NCBI GenBank assembly: GCA_963714875.1
Contig: CAVQQI010000011.1
Span: forward strand, 1,302,001 to 1,366,000
Reading direction: 5' to 3'
DNA length: 64,000 nucleotides
Source: JBAOHV01 sp963714875
Lineage (GTDB): Bacteria; Actinomycetota; Acidimicrobiia; Acidimicrobiales; Microtrichaceae
The notes beneath the pieces are model-generated. The model made no database searches, was not told where the DNA came from, and saw nothing but the letters and a program-made list of their open reading frames with translations. A program made the translations under genes and the position numbers. This document shows, one piece after another, positions 1 through 8,850 of the stretch. Position 1 is the first letter of the stretch. The number at the start of each line of letters is the position of its first letter.

Positions 1-1488
1 GTCGGCGTAGATGCCCCGATGACCCATCATCTCGAAGTACTGCACCGACTTCTCACTCGGCGCCGCCGCTGCGTCGAAGGTGTAGGCCATCGAGGTGCCC
101 GAGACGGGTAGCTGCTCGACCCCCCGGTAGGTCTCGGGAGCGCTGACCCCCAGGAGCTCGTAGAGGGTGGGCACCAGGTCGTTCACGTGGTGGAACTGGT
201 CGCGCAGCTCGCCGCCCGAGGAGATCCGCGCCGGCCAGTGCACGATCAACGGCACGTGGACGCCGCCCTCGTGGGTGTTCTGCTTGTACCACCGGAAGGG
301 GGTGTTGCCCGCCTGGGCCCACCCCCACGGGTAGTTGGCGTGGCTGCGTGGCCCGCCGATGTCGTCGATGCGGGCCACGGCCTGGTCGGGTTCCTCGATC
401 ATGAAGTTGAAGAACTTCATCTCGTGCAGGACCCCGAACGGGCCGCCCTCCTGGCTGGCACCGTTGTCGGACAGCACCATGACGATGGTGTTGTCCAGCC
501 TGCCCAGGCGTTCCAGGCCGTCCAGGAACCGTCCGATCTGCGCGTCGGTGTGGTCCAGGAACGCGGCGAACGCCTCCTGCAGGCGAGCAGCCAGGCGCCG
601 ATCGTCGTCCGGCATCGAGTCCCACGGCTCGACCCCCGGGTTGCGCGGCGCCAGCTCGGTGCCGTCGGGGAGCAGCCCCATCTCCACCTGTCGGTCGAAC
701 CATCGCCGGCGTGCGACGTCCCATCCCTCGTCGAAGCGGCCGCGGTACTTCGCCAGGTACTCCGGTGGCGCCTGGTGCGGCGCGTGCATGGCCCCGAACG
801 ACAGATACGTCAGGCACGGCCGATCGGGCCGGATGGAGACCGAGTCGTGCAGGAAGCCCAGCGCTCGGTCCACCAGGTCCTCGGAGAGGTGGTAGCCGTC
901 CTCGGGGCGGCCCGGCGGGTCGACGGCGTGGTTGTCGTAGATGAGCTCCGGGTGGAACTGGTCGGTCTCCCCCTCGAGGAAGCCGTAGAAGCGGTCGAAT
1001 CCGCGCTGACACGGCCAGTGGTCGAACGGTCCGGCAGCGGAGGCCTGCTCCATCGGACACAGGTGCCACTTGCCGACGCCGAAGGTGGCATACCCCTCGT
1101 CGCGCAGCACCTCGGCGACCGTGGCTGCGGAGTTGGAGATGTGACCCCGCATGTGTGGATAGCCGCTGTCGAGATTGGAGATCGCCCGCATGCCCACGGT
1201 GTGGTGGTTCCGCCCGGTCAGCAGCGCCGCTCGGGTCGGCGAGCACAGCGGGGTGACGTGGAAGTTGGTGTAGCGCAGGCCGCCGGCGGCGAGCCGGTCG
1301 ATGTTGGGGGTGTGCAGCTCCGAGCCGTAGCAGCCCAGGTGGGCGAAGCCCGTGTCGTCCAACAAGATGATGGCGATGTCGGGCGCATCCTCGCCGGGGT
1401 GGGGCGGTGCCGGCCACCACGGGGTCGACTCGTCATGCGTCCGTCCGATGTGACCGATGGGCTCCGCGGGGGTGTTGCGCTCTGGCAT
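1..1488 (-). CDS. Type I sulfatase (arylsulfatase family), C-terminus outside window
   Basis: Hydrolyses sulfate esters using a formylglycine made from an active-site cysteine. The reading frame is open from an ATG at 1488 to the window edge (496 codons), so the C-terminus is missing. The sulfatase signature CSPTR is at residues 82-86 (Cys82 would become formylglycine), followed by LLTGR. The metal-binding DD pair is at 44-45 in the strand ILLDDTG, and a later SDNGAS segment matches the second metal site. No signal peptide is visible, so a cytosolic enzyme is inferred. The substrate cannot be read from sequence. It is transcribed away from the SalK-like gene. Confidence 0.93.
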   Translation of the reverse strand, partial: MPERNTPAEPIGHIGRTHDESTPWWPAPPHPGEDAPDIAIILLDDTGFAHLGCYGSELHTPNIDRLAAGGLRYTNFHVTPLCSPTRAALLTGRNHHTVGMRAISNLDSGYPHMRGHISNSAATVAEVLRDEGYATFGVGKWHLCPMEQASAAGPFDHWPCQRGFDRFYGFLEGETDQFHPELIYDNHAVDPPGRPEDGYHLSEDLVDRALGFLHDSVSIRPDRPCLTYLSFGAMHAPHQAPPEYLAKYRGRFDEGWDVARRRWFDRQVEMGLLPDGTELAPRNPGVEPWDSMPDDDRRLAARLQEAFAAFLDHTDAQIGRFLDGLERLGRLDNTIVMVLSDNGASQEGGPFGVLHEMKFFNFMIEEPDQAVARIDDIGGPRSHANYPWGWAQAGNTPFRWYKQNTHEGGVHVPLIVHWPARISSGGELRDQFHHVNDLVPTLYELLGVSAPETYRGVEQLPVSGTSMAYTFDAAAAPSEKSVQYFEMMGHRGIYAD

Positions 1489-1580
1489 GGGATGGCCGTT
1501 TCACGAGGTCGTCGGAACAATCTGCACTCAGCCTGTCATAAGTTGCCGGTGTCAGACCGACGAACGACTGGAGCCCGGAC

Positions 1581-2448
1581 ATGACCGACTGGACCACCCT
1601 CAGCGCCCGCGCCTCGTTCGCCTCGCACCGCCTGATCGGCTGGATCTACTGGGACCCCGTGGCGATCGAGCGCTACGCCGCTCTCGGCGTCCCCGACGGG
1701 TTCGGCTACTACGTCGCCAGTCGGGGTGCACCGCTGGCCCCCGCCGGGCACCAGGCCGTGGCCGCGGCGTTCTACTCCATCCACCCCGGCTTCATCGAGA
1801 TGTGCCTGTCGGTCGCCCGTGAGCACACGTCGTTCGAGGCGATCATGCAGGCACGCAACGAGGCCGTCGGCCTCGGTCTCCGACAGCACGTCCCGGAGCT
1901 GTGCGACGGACTCGGCGCGATGGCCGACGACCTGTGGGAGGCCGCGGACGCGCTGCCCTCGTCGGGTCGGGTGCTGTTCGCCGCGCACCGCCAGTGCGAG
2001 CGTCCGGAGCGATCCGCCCACCTCCGCGTGGCTGGCTGCGAACTGCTTGCGCGAGTGGCGTGGCGACACACACTTCGCCGTGCTCGCGGCCGCCGACCTG
2101 AGCGGCACCCAGGCGGGGATCCTGCACAACGCGTACCTCAACTACCCCGATCAGTGGATCCCCCGCAGCCGCGGAGCCGACGACGACGACGTGGCCCGGG
2201 CGTTGGCCGACCTGGAGCGACGCGGGCTGGTGGACGGTGGCCGGGTCAACGCCGCCGGGCTGGCGCTGCGTGCAGAGATCGAGGCGACGACGGACCGCCT
2301 GTCCGAGCGGGCGTGGCGCGAGCTGGGCGCGGCGCGGACCGAGGCGTTCCTGGACCTGGTGGAACCGCACGGCGAGCGCCTGCTGGATCGGATCGACCGC
2401 ACCGCGGGGCCGAACTGGATGCCGGCGGCCAGGAATCGACGGGACTGA
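1581..2448 (+). pseudogene. SCO6745/SalK-like family protein, frameshifted
   Basis: The N-terminal part, with GFGYYVASRGAPL and FYSIHP, resembles the SCO6745 family (once called SalK, salicylate hydroxylase-like). This family has a helix-turn-helix-like fold and unclear chemistry. The frame starting at ATG 1581 is coherent to about residue 142 (near 2000). Family-like sequence then resumes one frame over (LREWRGDTHFAVLAAADL, then LTPEG-type helix ALRAEIEATTDRLSERAW) and ends at 2448. Joined, the product would be about 289 residues, the normal family length. The break falls between about 1995 and 2015. A sequencing indel or a recent mutation would both explain it. The next gene starts 71 bp downstream. 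Confidence 0.75.
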
Positions 2449-2518
2449 GGTCCAGCTGCACGGGTCGGGCTCCACCCACGCCGACATCGCCTCGACCGAC
2501 AGTGCTTGACTGCGACGC

Positions 2519-3502
2519 ATGACTCGACTCGGCCTGCAGATCCCCAGCTTCACCTTCCCCGGCGGCGACACCGCCGACATCTTCGGCATCGTCAGTGCGG
2601 CCGCTCAGGCCGCCGAGCGATCGGGCTTCGACACGGTGCTGGTGATGGACCACTTCTACCAACTGCCGGGCCTGGGCGAGCCCGAGGACAACATGCTCGA
2701 GGCGTACACCCTGCTGGGAGCGCTGGCCGCGGTGACCACCACGGCGCGGCTGGGCGCACTGGTCACCGGCAACACCTACCGGAACCCCGCGATCCTTGCC
2801 AAGACGGTGACGACACTTGACGTCGTGTCGGGTGGGCGGGCTCAGCTGGGCATCGGCTCGGGCTGGTTCGAGATGGAGCACGACGCCTTCGGCATCGAGT
2901 TCGGCACCTTCACCGACCGCTTCGAGAAGCTCGAAGAAGCGCTGCAGGTCATCCTGCCGATGCTGCGCGACGAGCGCCCGTCGCTCGACGGCGCGCACTA
3001 CACGATCACCGACGCGATCAACCGCCCCGCGCCGATCAGCTCGATCCCGGTCATGGTCGGCGGATCCGGCGAACGCAAGACGCTGCGCATGGTGGCCCAG
3101 TACGCAGACCTCGGGAACCTGACCTGCGAGCCCCACGAGGTACCGCGCAAGGTCGAGGCCCTCGCCGGGCACTGCGAGCGCCTGGGTCGGGACCGCAGCG
3201 AGATCACCCTGTCGTGGAACAGGGTCGCCTGCATCGCCCCCACGACCGCCGAGGCCGAAGCCGATCGCGACGCCTACCTGGCCGGGCGGGGCATGGAGTG
3301 GTCGAGCCTGCCGGCGGAGCTGCGGGAGATGATCGACGGGATGATCGTCGTGGGCGATCCGGACACCGTCGGCGAGCGGTTCGCCGAGTGGAAGGCGCTC
3401 GGTGTGGACGGGTTCACCGTGTCGCTCCCGGCCAACACCCACATGCCGGAACGGGTCGAACTGTTGGGCACGACCCTTGGACCACTGGTGCAGATGGACT
3501 AA
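2519..3502 (+). CDS. LLM class F420-dependent oxidoreductase
   Basis: A 327-residue luciferase-like TIM-barrel oxidoreductase of the F420-dependent type. The N-terminus is typical (MTRLGLQIPSFTFP), followed by the strand with the MDHFYQLPG loop, the conserved NTYRNPAILAKTVTTLDVVSGGR segment at about 85-105 and the IGSGWFEMEHDAFG motif. The C-terminal part has the GDPDTV-ERF element common to coenzyme F420 enzymes. It probably transfers hydride from reduced F420 to an unknown small molecule. It stands alone, shortly after the frameshifted SalK-like gene. Confidence 0.9.
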   Translation: MTRLGLQIPSFTFPGGDTADIFGIVSAAAQAAERSGFDTVLVMDHFYQLPGLGEPEDNMLEAYTLLGALAAVTTTARLGALVTGNTYRNPAILAKTVTTLDVVSGGRAQLGIGSGWFEMEHDAFGIEFGTFTDRFEKLEEALQVILPMLRDERPSLDGAHYTITDAINRPAPISSIPVMVGGSGERKTLRMVAQYADLGNLTCEPHEVPRKVEALAGHCERLGRDRSEITLSWNRVACIAPTTAEAEADRDAYLAGRGMEWSSLPAELREMIDGMIVVGDPDTVGERFAEWKALGVDGFTVSLPANTHMPERVELLGTTLGPLVQMD

Positions 3503-3615
3503 CTCCCCCGCCCTCACGTCGCATTTCTCCACACCTCGACCCGACGTGCCGATGGAGACACGAGACGGCCCGTCGCTCCGGCGGGACCCGGACGAGGTTC
3601 GGACGACGTGACGAC

Positions 3616-5298
3616 ATGAGCAGGAAGGAACCGTGGCGACCCGGACTGGACCTCCTCGTCCAGCACCTTCCCCTGGGCGTGTTCGTGACCGACGGGCGCG
3701 GCGAGCCGGTCTACCTGAGCGAACGATGCGCCGAGATGACCGGGACCGAGACCGATCCTCCCGGCTCGCGGAACTGGGTCGGCCGCGTCCATGACGAGGA
3801 CCGCGACCGGGTGCTGGCTGCATGGGACGCCAGCCTGAACGGCACACCCTTCGACGAGACCTACCGCGTGCAGCACGACGCTGGCGATGTGCGCTGGGTG
3901 CATGTGCGAGCCGATCCGATGCTCCGGGACCGAGCCACTGGTGCCCGACGGGTGGAGGCGCTCATCGGAACCGTCGAGGACACCACCGAACTGGTGGACC
4001 TCCAGCGACGAGGTGGCGACCGTCAGGTGATGCTGGATGCCGTGCTGTCCAACTCCTCGGACGTGGTGGTGGTGATCGATGAGGCTGCACGACTCACCTT
4101 CCTGAACGACGCGATGTACCGCGTCCTCGGCCATCGACCGGCCGAGTGGATCGGCCGCGAGGTCTACGAGCTGCTCCACCCCGATGACGTCGGCCACACG
4201 ATCACCGAGCTGGCAGCCAGCATGGAGCGGGGCGAGACGGCGATGTCGCCGGTGGTCGTCCGGGTCCGCGACGCAGAGGGCAGATGGCGCCATGTCGAGG
4301 TGATCGCGAACAGCATGGAGGGGAGTCGGTCCGTCGCCGGCGTGGTGATCACCGCACGGGACATCTCCGAACGGCTCCGGGCCGAGGCGAGTGCCGACGA
4401 GGCCCGCGACCGGTTCGAGCAGGCCTTCGACCGCGCTCCGATCGGCATGGCGCTCATCGCGAACGACGGACACCTCCTCCGGGCCAACGAGGCACTCGCT
4501 GCGATGGTCGGGCGCACGGTGCCGGAGCTGACCGGCGAGAGCCTGTTCCGCCTCGTCCACCCCGACGACCGGGCCGAGGCGGTCGACCGTGCACTGGCGG
4601 TGTTGTCACGTTCCGACAACGACCCCATCGAGGTGCGCTTCGTCTGCGGCGACGGCCGCACCGCCTGGGCCCGCGTCACCTCGACCGTCATCCACGACGA
4701 GGACGGGCTTCCGCAGCACACGATCGCCCACATCGAGGACGTGACCGAGCAACGCACGGTCCGTGAGCAGCTCGAGCGGGCCGCTGCACACGACCCGCTG
4801 ACCGGACTGCTGAACCGAGCCGGTTTCGCCAACCGCGTCGCCGAGGCGGCCCACAGCGGGCCCGCACGATCGGCGGCGCTGCTGATCATCGACCTGGACG
4901 GCTTCAAGAACGTCAACGACAGCCATGGGCACGCGGCCGGCGACGAACTGCTCGTGCTCATCGCCCGTCGGCTGGTCGACAGCGTGCGGATCACCGACCT
5001 CGTGGCCCGCCTCGGCGGCGACGAGTTCGCCATCTACCAGCCCGACGCCGCCGACGCTGCGGTGGTGGTCGCGCTCGGCGAACGCGTGCGTGCAACGCTC
5101 GCCACGCCGTTCGAGCTGCGGGCCGGCACCGTCCACATCTCGGGATCTGTCGGCGTCGCCCTGCTCGACGGCGCCGTGACGTTGTCCCGGGCGCTCGCCA
5201 CTGCGGACGCAGCGTCGTACGCGGCCAAGCGGTCGGGTGGTGACCGGCTCGAGCTCACCTGGTGCACGGAACTGGGACTGGCATCCACCGAGTCCTGA
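3616..5298 (+). CDS. Diguanylate cyclase with three PAS domains
   Basis: Makes c-di-GMP from two GTP. The start is ATG 3616; the open frame runs further upstream, but that part overlaps the LLM gene and carries no domain. The 560 residues hold three PAS domains (about 8-125, 135-252, 258-378), each ending in a PAC-like strand (GTVEDTTE, ITARDISE, AHIEDVTE), then a GGDEF domain (about 383-550). The catalytic motif is intact, GGDEF at 467-471. An allosteric inhibition site, RITD, lies at 458-461, exactly five residues upstream. There are no membrane segments, so it is a soluble sensor. The ligands of the PAS domains are unknown. The next gene is an orphan response regulator 128 bp away. Confidence 0.95.
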   Translation: MSRKEPWRPGLDLLVQHLPLGVFVTDGRGEPVYLSERCAEMTGTETDPPGSRNWVGRVHDEDRDRVLAAWDASLNGTPFDETYRVQHDAGDVRWVHVRADPMLRDRATGARRVEALIGTVEDTTELVDLQRRGGDRQVMLDAVLSNSSDVVVVIDEAARLTFLNDAMYRVLGHRPAEWIGREVYELLHPDDVGHTITELAASMERGETAMSPVVVRVRDAEGRWRHVEVIANSMEGSRSVAGVVITARDISERLRAEASADEARDRFEQAFDRAPIGMALIANDGHLLRANEALAAMVGRTVPELTGESLFRLVHPDDRAEAVDRALAVLSRSDNDPIEVRFVCGDGRTAWARVTSTVIHDEDGLPQHTIAHIEDVTEQRTVREQLERAAAHDPLTGLLNRAGFANRVAEAAHSGPARSAALLIIDLDGFKNVNDSHGHAAGDELLVLIARRLVDSVRITDLVARLGGDEFAIYQPDAADAAVVVALGERVRATLATPFELRAGTVHISGSVGVALLDGAVTLSRALATADAASYAAKRSGGDRLELTWCTELGLASTES

Positions 5299-5426
5299 GC
5301 CGCTCCCGGGCCTCGCTCCATCCCGACGACCCGTGTGGCTCACGACACGCTGCGGAGGACGGCATCGCGTGAGGTGAACGGCATTCAGTCCGGTAGTGTG
5401 TGCATCACCGCCCCGGGAGTGCGCCA

Positions 5427-6065
5427 ATGCGGATACTGATCGTCGATGACCACGTGATGTTCGCCGAGAGCCTTGCTCGGCTGCTCGTCGACCGACCCGG
5501 AGTGACCGACGTCGTGGTCGCCGAGTCCGTCTCGGCAGTCACTGCTGCTGCAGGTGGGCTCAAGATCGACATCGCCGTGGTCGACTGGCAACTGGGCGAC
5601 GGCAGCGGCGGGGACGTCATCGCCAAGCTGCGTGAGCGCTCCCCCGAGCTGATCTGCATCGTGCTGACCGGTGCCATCCAGCCGGTCATCGTGCGCAGGG
5701 CGATCGAGCTGGGTTGCGTCGGGGTCGTCACGAAGGACCGCGCCGCCGAGGAGCTGATGGACGCGATCGACAGCGCCGGCCGCGGCGAGTTCACCATGTC
5801 GCCCGAAGCGCTGGCCATGGCGGTCGACACGACCAAGAGCGGCGGCGACGAGCTGAGCGACCGCGAGATACAGGTGGTCGAGGCCATCGCCCGTGGCCTG
5901 AGCAACGCCGAGATCGCCGACGAGCTGTTCCTCAGCGTCAACACCGTGCGCAACCACATCCAGCGGATCTCAGCGAAGATGGGCGTCGGATCCCGCTTGG
6001 AGATCGCCATGACCGCCATCCGCAGTGGTCTGATCGAGATGCCCAAGGACGGCGCGCTGCGCTGA
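5427..6065 (+). CDS. NarL/FixJ-type response regulator with LuxR HTH
   Basis: A two-domain DNA-binding response regulator of 212 residues. The receiver domain (1-120) has the acidic pair DD at 7-8, the phospho-acceptor Asp53 in VVDWQ, Thr81 and the conserved Lys103 in VTKD. The LuxR-type helix-turn-helix (about 148-205) contains LSDREIQVVEAIARGLSN and the recognition helix SVNTVRNHIQ. ATG 5427 was chosen because the receiver strand MRILIVDDH begins right there and a GGGAG Shine-Dalgarno lies upstream. No histidine kinase is nearby, so it is an orphan. Its position after the diguanylate cyclase may mean shared signalling, but that is inference. Confidence 0.93.
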   Translation: MRILIVDDHVMFAESLARLLVDRPGVTDVVVAESVSAVTAAAGGLKIDIAVVDWQLGDGSGGDVIAKLRERSPELICIVLTGAIQPVIVRRAIELGCVGVVTKDRAAEELMDAIDSAGRGEFTMSPEALAMAVDTTKSGGDELSDREIQVVEAIARGLSNAEIADELFLSVNTVRNHIQRISAKMGVGSRLEIAMTAIRSGLIEMPKDGALR

Positions 6066-6090
6066 GCCCGACGGCGAGCGCTGTCGTCGT

Positions 6091-6912
6091 TCAGCCGCGG
6101 GGTCCCATGCCGGCCGTCCAGCGGTCCCGCAGCGCCACGATCACGGTGAGCGACAGCACCAGCAGCACGACGCTGAGCGCCAGGGCCACCTCCGGGTCGG
6201 TGTCCAACAGCAGATAGACCGCGAGCGGCAGTGTCCGTGTCCGGCCCTCGATGTTGCCGGCGAACGTGATCGTCGCGCCGAACTCACCCAGCGCCCGCGC
6301 CCAGGCCAGCACGGCACCGGCCACCAGGCTGGGCATCAGCATCGGCAGCGTCACACGACCGACCGTCGCCCGGGGGCCCGCACCCAGGGTCGTCGCGACC
6401 TCCTCGTAACGTCGGTCGATCCCGCGCAGGCCGACCTCGGCGGTGAGCACGAAGAACGGCAACGCCACGAAGGTGCCGGCCAGGACCGCGCCGAACGTGC
6501 TGAACGTCAGCTGCACGCCGAACCAGTCGAACAGGTAGCGCCCGACCAGACCGGTGCGACCGAACGCGCTGAGCAGGGCCACACCGCCCACCACCGGGGG
6601 CAGCACCAGCGGCACCAGCACCAGCGCCCGCACCACCGCGCGCCCCGGGAAGCGCCAGCGGGCCAGCGCCCAGGCCACCGGGAATCCGAGCGTGACCGAC
6701 ATCACGGTGGCGCCGAGCGAACACACCAGCGACAGTCGCAGCGCGCTCAGGGCTGCGGGGCTGGACAGGTCCTCCAGCAGCGTCGACCAGCTCACGCGCT
6801 CGAGCAGCCCGAACAGCGGCAGCACCAGCAGGCCCAGCGCCACCGCCACCGCCACCACCACCAGCAGCACCCCGGTCGATCTGCGGTCCTCTGGTCCGCC
6901 CCACGCATTCAC
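6091..6912 (-). CDS. modB: Molybdate ABC transporter permease ModB
   Basis: Membrane subunit of a molybdate/tungstate importer, 273 residues with about five or six transmembrane segments. The binding-protein-dependent permease loop is present (EVATTLGAGPRATVGRVTLPMLMPSL, EAA-type) and is followed by ARALGEFGAT, a hallmark of ModB/CysT permeases. The start is GTG 6912, which overlaps the modA stop as GTGA, so translational coupling is likely. No ModC ATPase follows: the next gene downstream is the convergent response regulator. The permease itself looks intact. Confidence 0.88.
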   Translation of the reverse strand: MNAWGGPEDRRSTGVLLVVVAVAVALGLLVLPLFGLLERVSWSTLLEDLSSPAALSALRLSLVCSLGATVMSVTLGFPVAWALARWRFPGRAVVRALVLVPLVLPPVVGGVALLSAFGRTGLVGRYLFDWFGVQLTFSTFGAVLAGTFVALPFFVLTAEVGLRGIDRRYEEVATTLGAGPRATVGRVTLPMLMPSLVAGAVLAWARALGEFGATITFAGNIEGRTRTLPLAVYLLLDTDPEVALALSVVLLVLSLTVIVALRDRWTAGMGPRG

Positions 6913-7750
6913 GGCGCACCGAAGCCCGCTCGACGCAGGATCTGCTGCCCGGTCGGGCCGCGCACATGGTCGACGAAGGCCTCGGCCACCTCGGGCGCAG
7001 CGGTTCCGGCGACGACCGCGATCGGGTACTGCGCCACGACCTCCGAGGCCGCCGGGCAACGGGACCGTCTCGACGGCGTCGCCCGCCGCTGCTGCGTCGG
7101 TCTGGTAGACGATCGCGGCGTCGGCATCGCCGCGGGAGACCGCGCCGAGCGTTGCTCGAACGTCCTGGCCCCGGCTGACGCGCCCTTCGTCGAGCTCGAC
7201 GCCGGCAGCGGACAGCACACGCTCGGCATACTCGCCGCACGGAGCGCTCGACACGCACAGCGACAGCGTCCCCACCTCCTCCAGGTCGGACACGTCCTCG
7301 ACGCCGCCCGGGTTGCCCGGCGGGGTGACGACCGTCAGCCGATTGGTCGCGAACACCTGTGCGGGTCCGGCGAGCAGACCCGCCTCATCGAGACGATCCA
7401 TGGGCACGGTGTCGGCGAACGCGGCGACGTCCGCGGGCGCTCCCCCGAGGATCTGGGTGGACGAGCTGTCCGGAGGACCCCAGGTTCAGCTCGACCCGGA
7501 CGCCGGGGTGTTCTGCGACGAACGAGTCGGCGAGCTCACCGAACACGTCGGTCAGCGAGGCCGCCGCGGAGACGACCACCTCGCCGCTGAGCCCGTCGTC
7601 CCCGCTGCCCGGTGCCGTCGTCGGAGCGGCCTGGCCTCCATCGCTGCACGAGGTGATGAGCAGGGCTGCCGCGGCCAGCCCGACGGTCATCGACCCACGA
7701 CGGCGCGCAGTTCGGGTCCGGTGTTGTCGACCACCTCGCTGACCCGGCAT
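6909..7750 (-). pseudogene. modA: Molybdate-binding lipoprotein ModA, two frameshifts
   Basis: Extracytoplasmic molybdate-binding protein anchored as a lipoprotein. The start is ATG 7750, seven nt after a TAGGCT -10 box. This gives an Arg-rich n-region and a lipobox ending ITSC. The ModA strand VVVSAAASLTDVFGELADSF and the anion loop region NLGSSGQL are clear. The frame then breaks near 7455; ILGGAPADVAAFADTVPMDRL continues one frame over. It breaks again near 7055-7065, after ETVPLPG. The last part (SEVVAQYPIAVVAG ... FVDHVRGPTGQQIL) is in the third frame and ends at 6909. The pieces together give a normal-length ModA. Two shifts in about 400 bp suggest decay or assembly errors. Confidence 0.82.
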
Positions 7751-7757
7751 CCGATCG

Positions 7758-7802
7758 AGCCTAGGCAGCTGCGACGACACGGCCGCACCTACGCTCAGGC
7801 CG
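7758..7802. promoter_or_regulatory. Divergent leaderless promoters (modA / BKACE)
   Basis: Reading left, TAGGCT (7758-7763 complement) lies exactly 7 nt before the modA ATG. Reading right, TACGCT (7790-7795) lies exactly 7 nt before the BKACE ATG at 7803. Both fit the actinobacterial TANNNT -10 consensus at the spacing that makes transcription begin on the start codon. Neither gene has a Shine-Dalgarno sequence. Confidence 0.6.
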
Positions 7803-8666
7803 ATGGAGCCCGTCATCATCGAAGCCGCCATCAACGGGTTGCGCAGCGCCGCCGACGGCCCGCACATCCCGACCACACCCGAACGGATCGCCGAGGACGC
7901 ACTCGCCTGCCTGGAGGCCGGCGCGTCCATCGTGCACAACCACATCGACCTGTTCGGCGTCGACGTCGACCGGGTGGTCGAGCGGTACCTCGAAGGCTGG
8001 CGACCGGTGCTGGCCGTCCGGCCCGATGCACTGCTGTACCCGACGGTGCACGTCGAGCGGGGCGCCATCTCCTACGAGCACCTCCCGCCCCTCGCCGCAG
8101 CAGGGATGCGCATCGGCTTGGCCGACCCGGGGTCGGTCAACCTGGGGCCGACCGATCCCGACGGCGTGCCGCTGGGGTCGTTCGTGTACGTGAACGACTT
8201 CGACACCGTGGCCCGTGCGCTCGAGCTGTGTCGCTCGGGCGGTTTGGGGCCGAGCCTGGCCATCTACGAGCCCGGCTTCCTGCGCACCGCACTCGCCTGG
8301 TGGCGGGCCGGGCGCCTGCCACGGGGCGCCATGGTGAAGCTCTACTTCTCCACCGAGCAGGGCTACTTCGGCGCGCCGTTCGGGTTGCCCCCGACGCAGG
8401 CGGCGCTCGAGGCCTACCTCGAACTGTTGGACGGGTGCGACCTGCCCTGGGCGGTCTCGGTCGTGGGTGGCGACCTGGTGGCGAGCGACATCGCCCGCGC
8501 GGCGCTCGAGCGCGGCGGGCACCTGCATCTGGGGCTCGAGTTCTGCTCCCGCGACCGTGTGGCCACCAATGCCGAGCTCGTCACCGAAGCGGTGGCGCTG
8601 TGCAGCTCGGTGGGCCGGCCGGTCGCCACGTGCGCCCAAGCGGCGTCGCTGCTCGACCTGCCCTGA
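7803..8666 (+). CDS. 3-keto-5-aminohexanoate cleavage protein (BKACE family)
   Basis: A beta-keto acid cleavage enzyme (former DUF849), 287 residues. The family condenses a beta-keto acid with acetyl-CoA and releases an acetoacetate-type product and a new CoA ester. The metal-binding motif HNH is in SIVHNHIDLFG (about residues 39-49). The C-terminal HLHLGLEFCSRDR corresponds to the family's conserved H-x-R/H-x-GLE element. The protein starts with EPVIIEAAINGLRS, the usual first strand. The actual keto-acid substrate is not predictable from sequence. The gene is probably leaderless. Confidence 0.88.
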   Translation: MEPVIIEAAINGLRSAADGPHIPTTPERIAEDALACLEAGASIVHNHIDLFGVDVDRVVERYLEGWRPVLAVRPDALLYPTVHVERGAISYEHLPPLAAAGMRIGLADPGSVNLGPTDPDGVPLGSFVYVNDFDTVARALELCRSGGLGPSLAIYEPGFLRTALAWWRAGRLPRGAMVKLYFSTEQGYFGAPFGLPPTQAALEAYLELLDGCDLPWAVSVVGGDLVASDIARAALERGGHLHLGLEFCSRDRVATNAELVTEAVALCSSVGRPVATCAQAASLLDLP

Positions 8667-8829
8667 GCTCGGGGCGACCGACCCGGTTCACGGACAGGTC
8701 GTCGGGCGGTGGCTGCCCCGCGACTCCGGGTGCATCCCGTGTCGTCCGGCGACACTGGTGCCGCCCAGAACGGCTGCCGCGATGCCGACGCTGATGGTCC
8801 TACCGGCCACGGAGGGTTACCGTCATCGG

Positions 8830-8850
8830 ATGACGCCGGCGGTGCAGTGA
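8830..8850 (+). CDS. Possible leaderless 6-codon leader ORF
   Basis: A TACCGT -10 box at 8818-8823 lies 6 nt before an ATG at 8830. Translation from it gives MTPAVQ and a TGA stop at 8848-8850. The last A of that stop is the first base of the YdeI gene start (TGATG overlap). The geometry suggests a leaderless mRNA in which this peptide couples translation to the next gene. It is a prediction from promoter position only. Confidence 0.35.
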   Translation: MTPAVQ

